Positions 1-5,229 of a DNA stretch of 5,785 bases are shown here, one piece after another (position 1 is the first letter of the stretch; each line of letters begins with the position of its first letter). Made by a program: the position numbers and the translations under genes. The stretch is from JBGPIT01 sp041485125 (GTDB lineage: Bacteria; Desulfobacterota; Binatia; UTPRO1), in NCBI GenBank assembly GCA_041485125.1, contig JBGPIT010000324.1, positions 1 through 5,785 on the forward strand, written 5' to 3'. Under the pieces are notes generated by a model. That model was not told the origin of the DNA. It did no database searches and saw only the letters and a program-made list of their open reading frames with translations.

Positions 1-143
1 AGGTCGAGGTGCAGCCCGGTGGCCGCGTCTACGGGCTCATCGAAGCGCGCGAGCTCGTGGTTCCCGAAGGCGCGATCGTCGAAGCCGACTGCCGCCTCGG
101 CGCCGACCCAGCGCACGCGATCGACGAATCGGCGCGAGGCTAG
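1..143 (+). CDS. Bactofilin-like protein, C-terminal end (partial)
   Basis: The frame is open from the left edge (first full codon at position 3) to a TAG at 141-143, giving 46 residues. The peptide has the spacing of the last beta-helix turns of a bactofilin (polymer-forming cytoskeletal protein, old DUF583): a P-G-G-R-V-Y-G turn, then I-E-A-R-E-L-V-V, then P-E-G-A-I-V-E, ending C-R-L-G before a short polar tail. Myxobacterial bactofilins end in a very similar pattern, with a hydrophobic-Gly-Ile...Leu-Val...Gly...Glu...Cys...Gly rhythm. Bactofilins polymerise without nucleotide into filaments that act in cell shape, chromosome positioning or polar organisation. The gene is convergent with the rplS operon. 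Only the tail is visible, so the subfamily, start and N-terminus cannot be judged. Another right-handed beta-helix or hexapeptide-repeat protein is the main alternative. Confidence 0.68.
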   Translation, partial: VEVQPGGRVYGLIEARELVVPEGAIVEADCRLGADPAHAIDESARG

Positions 144-168
144 CGTCTCGTCGCTGGTCGCGGTCTGA

Positions 169-318
169 GCCACGCGGGAGCGCCGGCAACGCTGGCGCTG
201 GCGCGGGACGGCCGCCCGCGATTACGTCGATTGCAGAACGGAGCACGTTCGCCAGGACATTCCAGAATCAGGCGGCCGTTACGCGCCCGCGCCAGCGCCG
301 CCGGCGCTCCCGCGCGGC
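169..318. repeat. Long imperfect inverted repeat between convergent genes
   Basis: The two arms fold back over about 150 nt. Positions 173-187 are perfectly complementary to 300-314 (15 bp), 195-207 to 286-298 (13 bp) and 208-216 to 271-279 (9 bp). Shorter pairings extend it outside (169-171 with 316-318) and inside (220-223 with 266-269). Bulges of about 7 and 6 nt lie on alternate sides. The loop (224-265) contains its own small hairpin, GAACG at 236-240 with CGTTC at 246-250. The element begins 26 nt after the bactofilin stop and lies about 200 nt beyond the rplS stop. It has no T-tract on either side, so it is not a classical intrinsic terminator. It could be a REP- or MITE-like repeat, or a structure protecting both converging transcripts at their 3' ends. 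Confidence 0.7.
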
Positions 319-519
319 GCGCCTCACCTCAGCACGGCCGCCAGAGCGCGCGCTGATCGATCGACGCAACGGCGCGTCGGTGCCGCGTCCGCAGTGCGGA
401 AATCCGCGCGTCGATGACGCGTGTTCTTCGTCGCGATGCGGGCAGTCGCGGCGGTGGGCGAGCCTGTGCCCACCTCGCCCGCCGCCGTACGGTGGCCTCT
501 TGATGACGACGACCCGCCG
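319..519. other. Non-coding remainder of the convergent gap, with candidate hairpins
   Basis: No convincing gene lies between the long inverted repeat and the rplS stop; the open frames here have no recognisable protein character. It carries several short palindromes. TCCGCA-G-TGCGGA is at 388-400, and CGCGTC/GACGCG is at 407-412 and 416-421. At 448-485 two mutually exclusive stems share bases: GGGCGAG (456-462) with CTCGCCC (474-480), and GGTGGGC (453-459) with GCCCACC (468-474). The last group lies 34 nt past the rplS stop on the rplS transcript and could contribute to 3'-end formation, but no U-run follows it. Confidence 0.4.
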
Positions 520-870
520 TCAGCGGCCCGACGTGTCTTCTTCGATGCGCGCCGCTTTACCGGACAGCTCGCGCAGGTAGTACAGCTTCGCGCGGCGGAC
601 TTTGCCTTTGGCCGTCACGTCGATACGGTCGATGCGCGGCGAGTGGAGCGGGAAAGTTCGTTCGACGCCGACCCCGTACGACGTCTTGCGCACGGTGAAG
701 GTCTCGCGACTCGCGCCGCCGCTGCGCCGTATGCAGACGCCCTCGAATACCTGGATGCGCTCCTTGTCGCCCTCGACGATGCGGACGTGGACGCGGAGCG
801 TATCGCCGGGCCGGAAGTCGGGCTGCGTCTCTTTCAGCTGCTGGCGTTCGATGCTGTCGATGACGTTCAT
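520..870 (-). CDS. rplS: 50S ribosomal protein L19
   Basis: This 116-residue protein has the usual length and order of bacterial L19. The N-terminus is MNVIDSIERQQLK. The core has F-R-P-G-D-T-L-R-V-H-V-R-I (residues about 20-32), E-G-D-K-E-R-I-Q-V-F-E-G-V-C-I-R-R, and then E-T-F-T-V-R-K-T-S-Y-G-V-G-V-E-R-T-F-P-L. It closes with the conserved V-R-R-A-K-L-Y-Y-L-R-E-L-S-G-K-A-A-R-I. L19 sits at the subunit interface of the 50S particle and contributes to intersubunit bridges. The frame is open further upstream, but the ATG at 870 is chosen because it matches family N-termini and has an AGGAGG 7 nt before it. Its ATG overlaps the stop of the preceding methyltransferase gene as ATGA (867-870), so translation is probably coupled. 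It is the last recognisable gene of the operon. Confidence 0.97.
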   Translation of the reverse strand: MNVIDSIERQQLKETQPDFRPGDTLRVHVRIVEGDKERIQVFEGVCIRRSGGASRETFTVRKTSYGVGVERTFPLHSPRIDRIDVTAKGKVRRAKLYYLRELSGKAARIEEDTSGR

Positions 871-1448
871 GTGCGTGCCTCCTCCTCTTCTCGCGCCCCG
901 CAAGCTCGGTCCAGGATGATTGCGGCGGCGGTCCGAACGGAAAGATGATTGAATGTTCCTGCGCCCACGATCGCGGGCAGGCGATGGTCGGCGCGCGCGA
1001 TCACGTCCTCCGTGAGTCCCCAGCCGGTGCCGAAGACGATCAGCAACGGCCGGTCGCCTTCATGGATCAGCGCGCGCAACGCCGCGTAGCTGAGCGTGGG
1101 CTCGGTGGTGCGGGCCGAGGTGACGAGCAGGAGGGGAACCGCTCCCGCATCGTGCTCGACGTCGACGATCGTCCGGTCGAGGTCTTCGGTCAGGCGGACG
1201 ATCGCCAAGGCGTCCTTCCTGGTGCTGTTGTAGGTCGCGCCGTAGCCGGTGCTCCAATGGTCGATGATGCGGGCGGCGAGCTCGCGCAGCGCCGGCACCG
1301 GCGTCACGACGTAGAACGAGCGCACGCCGTAGGTCCGTCCGGCGCGGGCGATGTCGTGGATGTCGATGTTGGTGATGGCGGTCGTCACGACCTGGCGGTT
1401 CTTGTCGTAGACCGGGAAATGCAGCAGGGCGAGATAGAGCGGTGCCAT
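867..1448 (-). CDS. SPOUT-fold RNA methyltransferase, Methyltrn_RNA_4 type
   Basis: This 193-residue protein resembles the TM1570-like family of SPOUT methyltransferases (Pfam Methyltrn_RNA_4), found in several phyla between trmD and rplS. The N-terminal half has L-H-F-P-V-Y-D (9-15), then N-I-D-I-H-D-I-A-R-A-G-R-T-Y-G-V (27-42), F-Y-V-V-T-P (45-50) and H-W-S-T-G-Y-G-A-T-Y-N-S-T-R (64-77). The middle has V-T-S-A-R (109-113). The C-terminal part has the SPOUT knot signature F-G-T-G-W-G-L (139-145) and N-H-L-S-V-R-T-A-A-A-I-I-L-D-R (167-181). Such folds bind S-adenosylmethionine in a deep trefoil knot and usually act as dimers on tRNA or rRNA. As far as I know the RNA target of this family is not established. 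The ATG at 1446-1448 directly follows the trmD TGA, with a GGGGGAG run about 8 nt upstream. The end overlaps rplS by 4 nt. A short Glu-rich tail (187-190) follows the fold. Confidence 0.85.
   Translation of the reverse strand: MAPLYLALLHFPVYDKNRQVVTTAITNIDIHDIARAGRTYGVRSFYVVTPVPALRELAARIIDHWSTGYGATYNSTRKDALAIVRLTEDLDRTIVDVEHDAGAVPLLLVTSARTTEPTLSYAALRALIHEGDRPLLIVFGTGWGLTEDVIARADHRLPAIVGAGTFNHLSVRTAAAIILDRACGAREEEEART
878..887 (-). promoter_or_regulatory. Shine-Dalgarno of rplS, inside the upstream coding end
   Basis: On the minus strand an AGGAGGAGG-type purine run lies 7 nt before the L19 ATG. It is embedded in the Glu-rich C-terminal codons of the preceding methyltransferase gene (four consecutive Glu residues). 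It is the strongest ribosome binding site in the operon and fixes the L19 start at 870 rather than at any upstream in-frame codon. Confidence 0.8.
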
Positions 1449-2141
1449 TCACGCGCTCCCCCGGGCGGCGCGCTCGAGCAGGTCGGGACGTACGCGCGCG
1501 GTGATCTCGCGGGAGGCGTCGTCGCGCCAGCGTGCAATCGCGGCGTGGTCGCCGGAGAGCAGCACCGCGGGGACGTCGTGTCCGCGAAACGACGCCGGTC
1601 GCGTGTACTGGGGGTACTCGAGCAGCCCGGACGTGAACGACTCGGCGGCGGCCGACGCGACGTTACCGAGCGCGCCCGGTACCAGCCGGACGACGGCGTC
1701 GATCACGGCGAGCGCGGCGATCTCGCCGCCCGAGAGCACGTAGTCGCCGATCGAGAGCTCCTCGTCGACGAAATGGCGGACACGCTCGTCGACGCCTTCG
1801 TACCGCCCGCACACCAGCACCAGATCGTCCATTCCGGCGAGGGTGGCGACGCGCTGGTGGTCGAGCAGGCGTCCGCGCGGCGAGAGCAAGATCTTGTGCG
1901 CACGCGGTACCGCGGCGGTGATGGCGTCGAGCGCCTCGACGAGCGGCTCGGGCTTCATCACCATGCCGCTGCCGCCGCCATAGGGCGTGTCGTCGGTCGT
2001 GCGGTGGCGGTCGTGGGTGTACTCGCGAACGTCGACGAGCGACACCTCGAGGAGCCCGGCGTCGCGGGCGCGCTTGGGGATGCCGGTCGCGAGTGGCGTC
2101 GCGAAGAACTCGGGGAAGATGGTGAGGACGTGGACGCGCAC
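1449..2141 (-). CDS. trmD: tRNA (guanine37-N1)-methyltransferase TrmD
   Basis: TrmD transfers a methyl group from S-adenosylmethionine to N1 of G37 next to the anticodon, which prevents +1 frameshifting. The 230-residue product has the family order: V-L-T-I-F-P-E-F-F (5-13), Y-T-H-D-R-H-R-T-T-D-D-T-P-Y-G-G-G-S-G-M (41-60), L-L-S-P-R-G-R (85-91), C-G-R-Y-E-G-V-D-E-R-V (111-121), I-G-D-Y-V-L-S-G-G-E (131-140) in the knot, and Y-P-Q-Y-T-R-P. The Arg matching E. coli Arg154 is kept (152). The residue matching catalytic Asp169 is Glu here (E167, codon 1641-1643). The frame is open far upstream into rimM, but the GTG at 2139-2141, 2 nt after the rimM stop, gives the normal N-terminus. No Shine-Dalgarno is visible there, so translation probably depends on coupling to rimM. 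It is somewhat shorter than E. coli TrmD because it lacks a long C-terminal tail. Confidence 0.95.
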   Translation of the reverse strand: MRVHVLTIFPEFFATPLATGIPKRARDAGLLEVSLVDVREYTHDRHRTTDDTPYGGGSGMVMKPEPLVEALDAITAAVPRAHKILLSPRGRLLDHQRVATLAGMDDLVLVCGRYEGVDERVRHFVDEELSIGDYVLSGGEIAALAVIDAVVRLVPGALGNVASAAAESFTSGLLEYPQYTRPASFRGHDVPAVLLSGDHAAIARWRDDASREITARVRPDLLERAARGSA

Positions 2142-2143
2142 GG

Positions 2144-2719
2144 TCAGTCGAGCAAACCCGGCAGCGGGTCGATGACGATTCGTCCGCCGTCGATGTCGAT
2201 GGTGCGGATGACGTCGGCGATGACGGGAATGAGGTGCTCGCGCTCGCCGTCGCGGACCACCAGGATCTCGCTGCTGCCGGCGTCGAAGGTCTCGGCGACG
2301 CGGCCGAGCGCGCGACCGTCGGAGGTGGTGACGTCGAGGCCCGTGAGGCGATACGCGTAGACCTCGCCCGGCGCGGCGGCCGGGAGCGCGTTCTCGTCGA
2401 TCGAGACCACCGCTCCGACCAGCAGCTCCGCCTGGTCGATGCTGTCGATGCCGGCGACCTCGAGTAGAATGACGCGTCCGTGCGGCCGTACCGCCGTCAA
2501 TCGCACCGCCCGCGGCTCGGTGGCCACGGGCGCGTCGGCCTCGGACCCGCGTCGGCGGCGTTGCCGCCGGATCAGGTATGCGGTCGGGGTCGCGGCGAGC
2601 GCCGCGTGGCAATCACCGTAGGGATGGAGGCGAAGAAGGCCGCCGACACCATGGGTGCCAACGATCTCGCCGAGCTCGACCAAACGGCTCGGCACCGTGT
2701 CTGCGGCTTCTTCGGTCAT
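2144..2719 (-). CDS. rimM: Ribosome maturation factor RimM
   Basis: RimM assists maturation of the 30S head, binding S19 and 16S rRNA. The 191-residue product has the two-part family layout. The N-terminal RimM barrel starts V-E-L-G-E-I-V-G-T-H-G-V-G-G-L-L-R-L (about 14-31) and runs to I-D-S-I-D-Q-A-E-L-L-V-G-A-V-V. A PRC-barrel follows, with Y-A-Y-R-L-T-G-L-D-V, D-G-R-A-L-G-R-V, H-L-I-P-V-I-A-D-V-I and the ending I-D-P-L-P-G-L-L-D. It is slightly long because of an Arg-rich insertion with a polar stretch (about residues 51-69) in the first barrel. The ATG at 2717-2719 is chosen because it places the conserved G-E-I-V-G-T-H-G motif near the N-terminus; the Shine-Dalgarno is weak. A 101-nt spacer separates it from khpA. 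It ends 2 nt before the trmD GTG. Confidence 0.93.
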   Translation of the reverse strand: MTEEAADTVPSRLVELGEIVGTHGVGGLLRLHPYGDCHAALAATPTAYLIRRQRRRRGSEADAPVATEPRAVRLTAVRPHGRVILLEVAGIDSIDQAELLVGAVVSIDENALPAAAPGEVYAYRLTGLDVTTSDGRALGRVAETFDAGSSEILVVRDGEREHLIPVIADVIRTIDIDGGRIVIDPLPGLLD

Positions 2720-2820
2720 GACTCTCGTGGCGCGCGGTGGCGCCGCAAACCGTCCGACCCGCGACCTGGGCGCGCGGGATCTGGTGCATGCAGGGGCGAC
2801 TCAGCGTCATGCGACGGTCG
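2720..2820 (-). other. 101-nt intra-operon spacer between khpA and rimM
   Basis: This is the longest gap in the operon. It holds no recognisable small gene. A weak GC stem (CCCGCG at 2758-2763 with CGCGGG at 2773-2778) is visible, without a T-tract. I see no convincing promoter for rimM in it, and the ribosome binding site before the rimM ATG is poor. Read-through from ffh is the simplest reading. Confidence 0.4.
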
Positions 2821-3057
2821 CTACTTGTCCTCGACGATCTCCAAAACCACCTTGCGATTCATGCGCGACGCGGCGGCATTCAGAATGGTGCGGATGGATT
2901 TGGCCGTGCGGCCCTGCTTGCCGATGATGCGGCCGAGGTCTTCGCGTGCGACCTTCAGCTCTAGAACTGATGCCGTATCGCCCTGCGTTTCTTTGACTTC
3001 GACCGCGTCGGGATTGTTGACGAGGTAGCGGGCCAGATACTGCACCAGTTCCTTCAT
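2821..3057 (-). CDS. khpA: KH-domain RNA-binding protein KhpA (YlqC family)
   Basis: This 78-residue protein is a single KH domain, the normal length for KhpA/YlqC. The GXXG RNA-binding loop is G-K-Q-G at residues 46-49 within L-G-R-I-I-G-K-Q-G-R-T-A-K-S-I-R-T-I-L. It is preceded by the characteristic start M-K-E-L-V-Q-Y-L-A-R-Y-L-V and a V-E-V strand. In Firmicutes KhpA pairs with KhpB and binds many RNAs, affecting cell division and elongation; a role in this organism is only inferred. The ATG (3055-3057) overlaps the rpsP stop as ATGA, with a GGGGGGAG run 5 nt upstream, so translation is likely coupled to S16. The rpsP-khpA-rimM-trmD order is common and supports the call. Confidence 0.93.
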   Translation of the reverse strand: MKELVQYLARYLVNNPDAVEVKETQGDTASVLELKVAREDLGRIIGKQGRTAKSIRTILNAAASRMNRKVVLEIVEDK

Positions 3058-3335
3058 GACGTCTCCCCCCCAGGCCCCTCACGCGGCGACTCCGGCACGA
3101 TGCCCGCCTTCTTGATGAGTTGCGCGACAGTCAACGACGGGAGGGCGCCCCGACGAATCCACTCATGGAGTTTTTCAGTTTTGAAGTCAATACGCGGCGG
3201 CTCCGGGAGAGGATCATACGTCCCAACCTGATCGATGAATCGCCCGCCACGCGCTGCGCGCTTGTCCGCGATGACGATGCGATAGAACGCCTGCTTCTTT
3301 GCGCCCCGGCGGGCGAGTCGAATCACGACACTCAT
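3054..3335 (-). CDS. rpsP: 30S ribosomal protein S16
   Basis: The 93-residue product matches S16 throughout. It has V-V-I-R-L-A-R-R-G-A-K-K-Q-A-F-Y-R-I-V-I-A-D at the N-terminus, then R-F-I-D-Q-V-G-T-Y-D-P-L and the helix L-H-E-W-I-R-R-G-A-L-P-S. It closes with the terminal V-A-Q-L-I-K-K-A-G-I. S16 is an early-binding protein of the 30S body. The frame is open 23 codons further upstream into the ffh end, but the ATG at 3333-3335 gives the canonical S16 N-terminus. It has AAAGGAG just before it, although the spacing to the ATG is short (about 4 nt). It starts 22 nt after the ffh stop and overlaps khpA by 4 nt. A 10-residue Pro/Gly/Glu tail follows the fold and is usual in length. Confidence 0.97.
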   Translation of the reverse strand: MSVVIRLARRGAKKQAFYRIVIADKRAARGGRFIDQVGTYDPLPEPPRIDFKTEKLHEWIRRGALPSLTVAQLIKKAGIVPESPREGPGGETS

Positions 3336-3357
3336 GATGCTCCTTTCGCCGTCGGCG

Positions 3358-4704
3358 TCAGCCGGACAGCAGCTGACTGAACGGATTCCCACCGAGGCGG
3401 CCACCGCCGAGCTTGGTGAGCTTTTTCATCATTTTTTTCGTTTGGGCGTACTGCTTGAGAAAGCGATTCACCTCGGCGACGCTGGTGCCGCTGCCGAGCG
3501 CGATCCGCTTGCGACGGCTGCCGTTGATGATCGCGTCGTTCCGGCGCTCTTGCTTGGTCATCGAGTCGACGATCGCCTCGATGCGCTTCAGCTCGCCGTC
3601 GGCGACGCCCGGATCCATCTTGGCGCTCAGCTTCCGCATGCCGGGAATCATCCCGAGCAGGTCTGACATCGAGCCGAGCCGCTTCACCATTTGGAGCTGG
3701 TCGCGGAAGTCGTCGAGCGTGAACTCGTCCTTGCGGAGCTTCCGCTCGAGCGCTTCCGCCTGCTTCTGGTCGTACGCCTTCCCGACCTTCTCGATCAGCG
3801 ACAGCACGTCGCCCTTGTCGAGGATGCGCGACGCCATCCGGTCGGGATGGAACGGCTCGAGCGCGTCGAGCTTCTCGCCAACGCCGACGAAGAGGATCGG
3901 CGCGCCGGTCATGGCGCGGATCGAAAGGGCCGCGCCGCCGCGCGCGTCGCCCTCGAGCTTGGTGAGCACGACGCCATCGATCGCGAGGCGCGCGTGGAAG
4001 CCCTGTGCGACGTTGACGGCGTCCTGACCGGTCATCGCGTCGGCGACGAGCAGCACGTGGCGCGGGGTGACCGCGTCTTTCATGCGCGCGAGCTCGTCCA
4101 TGAGCGCGTCGTCGATGTGCAGCCGGCCGGCGGTGTCGACGATCACGATGTCGTGACCTTGGGCGCGGGCGGCGGCGAGCGCGTCGCGCGCGATCGCGAC
4201 CGGATCGGCGTCCGCTCGCGACGGGTGTACGGGCACGCCGAGCTCGCGGCCGAGGGTGGTCAGCTGCTCGATCGCGGCGGGCCGGTAGACGTCCGCGGGG
4301 ACGAGGTACGGACGGCGTGACCTCTCGTCGCGGAGGTGGCGCGCGAGCTTCGCGGCGGTGGTCGTCTTTCCGGAGCCCTGCAGGCCGACGAGCATGAGCA
4401 CGACCGGCGGCGCCGCGCTGAGATCGAGCGGCGTGGCGGTCTCCCCCATGATCTGGGTCAGCTCGCTGTGGATGAACTTGAGGAGGTGTTGCTCGGGGGT
4501 GAGGCTCTGGAGCACCTCCTGGCCGAGCGCCCGGTCGCGGATGCTCGCGATGAACGATTGCACGACGGGCAGCGCCACGTCGGCCTCGAGGAGGGCCATA
4601 CGGATCTCCCGCAGCGCCTCCGTCATGAGACGCTCCGTGATCTTCCCGTGGCCGCGCAGGCGTTTGAAGACCTGCTCGAGCTTGTCGCCTAAGCTTTCGA
4701 ACAT
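3358..4704 (-). CDS. ffh: Signal recognition particle protein Ffh (SRP54 GTPase)
   Basis: Ffh binds 4.5S/6S SRP RNA and hydrophobic signal sequences on translating ribosomes and delivers them to FtsY at the membrane. The 448-residue product has the N bundle (about 1-95) and then the G domain. P-loop G-L-Q-G-S-G-K-T-T is at 107-115, the I-box region P-A-D-V-Y-R-P-A-A at 136-144, D-T-A-G-R at 190-194, and G-V-G-E-K-L-D at 274-280. The Met-rich M domain (about 300-430) includes G-M-I-P-G-M and the SRP RNA-binding stretch N-G-S-R-R-K-R-I-A-L-G-S-G-T (394-407). The guanine-specificity motif reads T-K-L-E (248-251), not the usual T-K-x-D. The ATG at 4702-4704 is chosen because M-F-E-S-L-G-D-K-L is the family start. 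An upstream in-frame TTG (4747-4749) would lie at or upstream of the predicted transcription start. No good Shine-Dalgarno precedes the ATG. It is the first gene of the operon. Confidence 0.97.
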   Translation of the reverse strand: MFESLGDKLEQVFKRLRGHGKITERLMTEALREIRMALLEADVALPVVQSFIASIRDRALGQEVLQSLTPEQHLLKFIHSELTQIMGETATPLDLSAAPPVVLMLVGLQGSGKTTTAAKLARHLRDERSRRPYLVPADVYRPAAIEQLTTLGRELGVPVHPSRADADPVAIARDALAAARAQGHDIVIVDTAGRLHIDDALMDELARMKDAVTPRHVLLVADAMTGQDAVNVAQGFHARLAIDGVVLTKLEGDARGGAALSIRAMTGAPILFVGVGEKLDALEPFHPDRMASRILDKGDVLSLIEKVGKAYDQKQAEALERKLRKDEFTLDDFRDQLQMVKRLGSMSDLLGMIPGMRKLSAKMDPGVADGELKRIEAIVDSMTKQERRNDAIINGSRRKRIALGSGTSVAEVNRFLKQYAQTKKMMKKLTKLGGGRLGGNPFSQLLSG

Positions 4705-4749
4705 ACGTTGAGGGGCTCGTGGCTCTCCGTCGCCGACGAAACGGCACAA

Positions 4750-4777
4750 GGTATAAGAGGATCGCGTGGGTAGTCAA
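4750..4777 (-). promoter_or_regulatory. Sigma70-type promoter of the ffh-rplS operon
   Basis: On the minus strand, TTGACT (4777-4772) is followed after 16 nt by TATACC (4755-4750). The -35 matches the consensus in five of six bases and the -10 in four. This is a relatively A/T-rich island in very GC-rich DNA. Transcription would start near 4743, giving a leader of about 40 nt before the ffh ATG at 4704. No other promoter this good is visible within the operon. Confidence 0.65.
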
Positions 4778-4915
4778 CGCGGGACGCTACGGACCGTCGA
4801 CGCGACTGCTTGGACGGCAACGAGCGGTGCGCGGAAGGGACGCGAGTGGGTGTCGGACGAGACGCCCCTGATCCCGGCCTCGTCGTCCTCGCGAGCGCGG
4901 AGCGCGCGCGTCGGG

Positions 4916-5107
4916 TCAGTGTCCTCGACAGTAACGCGATACGAGACCAAGAAGCTCGTCGATCTCAATGCGAAGCCGATCGAGCGCCCCTTGGCCGTCC
5001 TCGGCCGCGGTCACGTGGAAGCCTCCTGCCCGCAACACCGTCTCGAGCGCGTCACGTGAGTCCGCATTGTCCTCGAACAACAAGACCGCATTCGCGTCGC
5101 GCATCAT
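4916..5107 (-). pseudogene. Response-regulator receiver domain, internally deleted remnant
   Basis: The 63-codon frame from ATG 5105-5107 to TGA 4916-4918 begins as a typical receiver domain. It has beta-1 A-V-L-L-F-E-D-N-A-D-S-R (7-18) with the acidic pair E12-D13, alpha-1 D-A-L-E-T-V-L-R-A-G-G-F (19-30), then V-T-A-A-E-D-G-Q-G-A-L-D-R-L (32-45). The D-L-x-L-L-D phosphoacceptor segment should follow. Instead the frame runs straight into I-E-I-D-E-L-L-G-L-V-S-R-Y-C-R (47-61), which resembles the final helix after the K-P motif of receivers. About 55-60 residues, including the phosphoacceptor Asp and the switch Thr/Ser and Lys, therefore seem to be lost in frame, with the joint near 4967-4972. 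There is no Shine-Dalgarno before the ATG and no clear promoter. It sits between the groEL terminator and the ffh promoter. An expressed small protein cannot be excluded; an alternative GTG start at 5126-5128 lies within a palindrome. Confidence 0.6.
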
Positions 5108-5111
5108 CGAA

Positions 5112-5130
5112 GCGTGGCACCGTGCCACGC
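5112..5130. repeat. Perfect 9-bp inverted repeat upstream of the receiver remnant
   Basis: GCGTGGCAC (5112-5120) and GTGCCACGC (5122-5130) are exact reverse complements around a single central C. It starts 4 nt upstream of the ATG of the receiver remnant and lies 16 nt downstream (minus strand) of the terminator T-tract. It could be a binding site for a dimeric regulator or a small hairpin in RNA. No T-tract follows it on either strand. Confidence 0.55.
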
Positions 5131-5146
5131 CGTAAGCAAAGCACCG

Positions 5147-5188
5147 AAAAAGACGGAGCCCCTCGTCGCGAACGTCGAGGGGCTCCGT
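5147..5188 (-). terminator. Rho-independent terminator of groEL
   Basis: A 13-bp perfect stem, 5176-5188 with 5153-5165, encloses a 10-nt loop that can pair further (CG/CG around a 4-nt CGAA loop). On the minus strand it is followed immediately by CTTTTTC (T-run at 5151-5147). It lies 41 nt past the groEL stop codon. A weaker 6-bp GC hairpin (5194-5199 with 5205-5210) precedes it. The orientation of the T-run assigns it to groEL. Confidence 0.92.
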
Positions 5189-5229
5189 AGAACCGGCGCT
5201 CAGCGCGCCGTATTGCGAAGGCGCATGCG

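Noticed and set aside
945..2360. A 471-codon open frame on the plus strand
   Set aside because: It runs antisense to the methyltransferase, trmD and rimM, has no recognisable domain and is rich in Arg, Gly, Asp and Val. It is a by-product of high-GC third codon positions in the real genes.
1449..2612. A possible long rimM-trmD overlap giving a 387-residue TrmD
   Set aside because: The frame is open upstream only because of GC bias. The first 156 or so residues are Arg-rich shadow of rimM, and TrmD homology begins exactly at the GTG at 2141.
2613..2810. A 65-codon minus-strand frame covering the khpA-rimM spacer
   Set aside because: It overlaps the start of rimM in another frame, has no domain character and no ribosome binding site.
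3421..3440. T-rich run on the plus strand resembling a terminator tail
   Set aside because: It encodes the Lys-Lys-Met-Met-Lys-Lys segment of the Ffh M domain on the minus strand and has no adjacent stem.
3332..4777. A 481-codon minus-strand frame overlapping ffh
   Set aside because: It is extremely Arg/Ala-rich with no motifs, while the other frame encodes an unmistakable Ffh.
4774..4968. A 64-codon minus-strand frame upstream of ffh
   Set aside because: It resembles no family, overlaps the ffh promoter, and does not supply a frameshifted continuation of the receiver domain when checked for the missing phosphoacceptor motif.
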